From an uncultured Lachnospiraceae bacterium (GTDB lineage Bacteria; Bacillota; Clostridia; Lachnospirales; Lachnospiraceae), in contig CACYEU010000043.1 of the NCBI GenBank assembly GCA_902773445.1, positions 1-6,710 on the forward strand: 6,710 nucleotides of DNA, read 5' to 3'. The position numbers were made by a program, and so were the translations under genes. Each line of letters begins with the position of its first letter. Position 1 is the first letter of the stretch. The notes under the pieces are model-generated. The model did not search any database. It had not been told where the DNA came from and worked only from the letters and a program-made list of their open reading frames with translations. Of this stretch, positions 5,062-6,710 are shown one piece after another.

Positions 5062-6294
5062 ATGACTGAACTTAAAAAGCTCATGAAGGATTATGCCGAG
5101 CTTGTTGTGAGAGCGGGCATCAACATACAAAAGGGACAGAGACTGTCGATCACATGCCCGGTGGAATGCGCTGATTTCGCGAGGCTCTGCGCGGCAGCGG
5201 CCTATGAAGCCGGATGCAGAGAAGTGCTGATGCGCTGGGTCGACGATGACCTGAAGCGCATGAAATACCTGTATGCGGCCGATGAGGTATTCGACTCGGT
5301 CAACTCATGGACCGTCGATTATCTAAATACGCTGAGCGCGGAGGGTGCAGGATTTCTCTCGATCTATGCTGAGGATCCTTCACTGTTGAACGGAGTGGAA
5401 GCAGGCCGTATCAAAAGGGCGCAGATCAGCTCGGGAAAAGCTCTCGAGACTTACCGCGCGAGGATCATGAAAAGCGAATGTCCGTGGTGCGTCTGCTCGG
5501 TACCCTCAGCGAAGTGGGCCTGTTCGGTCTTTCCTGATCTCGATGAAGATCAAGCTGTTGAGAGGCTGTGGAGCGAGATACTGGCCGCCTGCAGAGTCGA
5601 CGGCGGAAATGCTGTGCAGAACTGGCAGAAACATTCCGATGAACTTAAAAAGCATGTCGATATCATGAACGAGTACAACTTTAAGGCTCTGAAGTATAAA
5701 AATTCAGCCGGAACAGATGTGACGGTTGGTCTTCCGGAAGGACATTTCTGGTCGGGAGGCGATGAAAAAGCGGCAACAGGCGTGATGTTCTCAGCCAATA
5801 TTCCGACTGAAGAAGTCTTCGTGCTGCCCGAGAGAAACAGCGTCAACGGAACGATCGTGGCCACAAAACCACTCAGTCTCAACGGAACACTGATCGAGGA
5901 TTTCAGCTTTGAAGTCAAAGACGGAAAGATCACGGAAGTTCATGCGGAAGAAGGAGAGGATATCTTAAGGGACGCGATCTCGGTCGATGAAGGGGCTTCA
6001 TATTTCGGCGAAGTCGCACTGGTGCCGTATGATTCTCCGATCTCAAGATCCGGTGTGCTGTTCCTCAACACACTGTTTGATGAAAACGCATCGTGCCACT
6101 TTGCATTCGGCGATGCCTATCCGTGTATTGAAGGGGCCGAAAATATGAGCGAAGAGGAACTCAGGGCCAGAGGAGTGAACTCTTCGATGACGCATGTCGA
6201 TTTCATGGTCGGATCGCCCGATCTTGAGATCACCGGCATCACACATGACGGCAAAGAGATCCCGGTGTTCAGAAACGGAAACTTTGTATTCTAG
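5062..6294 (+). CDS. M29 family metallo-aminopeptidase (AmpS/PepS-like)
   Basis: A 410-residue cytoplasmic aminopeptidase of family M29 (the AmpS/AmpT/PepS group), which removes N-terminal residues from peptides using a two-metal centre. The length equals the family norm. The N-terminal domain opens with YAELVVRAGINIQKGQ (11-26 in this numbering), typical of the family. All expected metal ligands and active-site residues are present in order: the first Glu of PTEEVF (Glu250), Glu317 in FGEVAL, His346 in CHFAFGDAY, Tyr353, then His378 and Asp380 in MTHVDFMVG. Spacing agrees closely with the Glu250-Glu316-His345-Tyr352-His376-Asp378 set known for the family. The protein should therefore be active, with broad peptide trimming or nutrient peptide use as its likely role. 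It follows the unknown gene by 2 bases. Its TAG stop is followed 12 bases later, in the same frame, by the alpha/beta hydrolase start. Confidence 0.95.
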   Translation: MTELKKLMKDYAELVVRAGINIQKGQRLSITCPVECADFARLCAAAAYEAGCREVLMRWVDDDLKRMKYLYAADEVFDSVNSWTVDYLNTLSAEGAGFLSIYAEDPSLLNGVEAGRIKRAQISSGKALETYRARIMKSECPWCVCSVPSAKWACSVFPDLDEDQAVERLWSEILAACRVDGGNAVQNWQKHSDELKKHVDIMNEYNFKALKYKNSAGTDVTVGLPEGHFWSGGDEKAATGVMFSANIPTEEVFVLPERNSVNGTIVATKPLSLNGTLIEDFSFEVKDGKITEVHAEEGEDILRDAISVDEGASYFGEVALVPYDSPISRSGVLFLNTLFDENASCHFAFGDAYPCIEGAENMSEEELRARGVNSSMTHVDFMVGSPDLEITGITHDGKEIPVFRNGNFVF

Positions 6295-6306
6295 AAGCAG
6301 ACATTC

Positions 6307-6710
6307 ATGACGAATATGACTGAAAAAACATTCAGAACATCGTGCGGGGTGATCCACTACTGGACGAACGACAGAGGGCAGTCACCGGTATCACTGATCT
6401 TTCTGCCCGGTCTGACAGCTGATCACAGGCTGTTTGACAGGCAAGTCAGTTATTTCTCCGGGAAGTATAATGTCCTGGTCTGGGATGCCCCGGCGCACGC
6501 CGCGTCATGGCCGTTTGAGTTTTCATTCGATCTCAGGGATAAGGCGCGGTGGCTTGACGGTATCTTTGAACAGGAGCAGATCACGTCTCCTGTGATCATC
6601 GGCCAGTCGATGGGCGGCTATGTCGGTCAGATGTATTGTCAACTGTACCCGGATAAGCCGGCCGGGTTTATCTCGATCGACTCCGCGCCGCTGCAGAGAC
6701 ACTATGTTAC
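6307..6710 (+). CDS. Alpha/beta hydrolase, N-terminal part (3' end outside window)
   Basis: An open frame from ATG 6307 runs off the window, giving 134 complete codons. The visible part has the alpha/beta-hydrolase layout: a first strand pair (CGVIHYWTN, VSLIFLPGL at 28-36, with the PG oxyanion-loop position), a strand ending in VLVWDAPAH (56-64), and the nucleophile elbow IIGQSMGGYVG (97-107), where Ser101 sits in G-x-S-x-G. The following ISIDSAP (122-128) is the next core strand. The catalytic acid and histidine must lie beyond the window. Members are esterases, lipases, thioesterases, C-C hydrolases or peptidases, so no substrate is proposed. A second ATG at 6316 is possible; 6307 is preferred because AGAAG (6293-6297) lies upstream at 9 bases. 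It begins 12 bases after the aminopeptidase stop, suggesting cotranscription. Confidence 0.88.
   Translation, partial: MTNMTEKTFRTSCGVIHYWTNDRGQSPVSLIFLPGLTADHRLFDRQVSYFSGKYNVLVWDAPAHAASWPFEFSFDLRDKARWLDGIFEQEQITSPVIIGQSMGGYVGQMYCQLYPDKPAGFISIDSAPLQRHYV

Noticed and set aside
1..6710. Defence system, prophage, transposon or CRISPR in the window
   Set aside because: Although DUF5131 was first named from phage proteins, no integrase, structural phage gene, transposase, terminal repeat, attachment site or spaced repeat array is seen.

Overview
The window looks like chromosomal DNA of a low-to-moderate GC Firmicute, most likely of class Clostridia or a near relative. The signs are strong AGGAGG-type ribosome binding sites, a sigma-A-like extended -10 promoter, a SHOCT-domain protein, an M29 aminopeptidase and a SAF-domain homoserine-dehydrogenase-like oxidoreductase. 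There are no rRNA or tRNA genes, insertion sequences, integrases, CRISPR repeats or toxin-antitoxin pairs. The organism call is inference from protein style only.

Left part (1-840, + strand): the C-terminal end of an unidentified polytopic membrane protein, cut by the window edge, then a small PH-like/SHOCT protein with a GTG start. The SHOCT gene ends inside a long stem with A/T tracts on both sides. This stem can act as a bidirectional terminator between it and the convergent gene that follows.

Middle (839-2420, - strand): a single-gene unit for a 439-residue NAD(P)-dependent oxidoreductase with a C-terminal SAF domain. It has a clear promoter, an inverted repeat in its leader and a strong ribosome binding site. 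The divergent intergenic region (2159-2421) also holds a five-codon mini-ORF that copies the first codons of the next gene.

Right part (2422-6710, + strand): five closely spaced co-directional genes, probably one operon. They encode a DUF5131 (phage Gp37/Gp68-like) protein with a radical-SAM-like CX3CX2C motif and an extra C-terminal seven-cysteine cluster; a membrane-anchored endonuclease/exonuclease/phosphatase-fold hydrolase; an unidentified 198-residue protein; an M29 metallo-aminopeptidase; and the start of an alpha/beta hydrolase that runs off the window. Spacings are 42, 19, 2 and 12 bases, and no terminator is visible between them. The genes do not form a pathway I recognise. The operon looks like a housekeeping or accessory hydrolase cluster rather than a known system.

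I do not see a clearly new biological system. The most interesting points are the double cysteine-cluster architecture of the DUF5131 protein, the mini-ORF in front of it, and the unassigned protein tightly coupled to the aminopeptidase.
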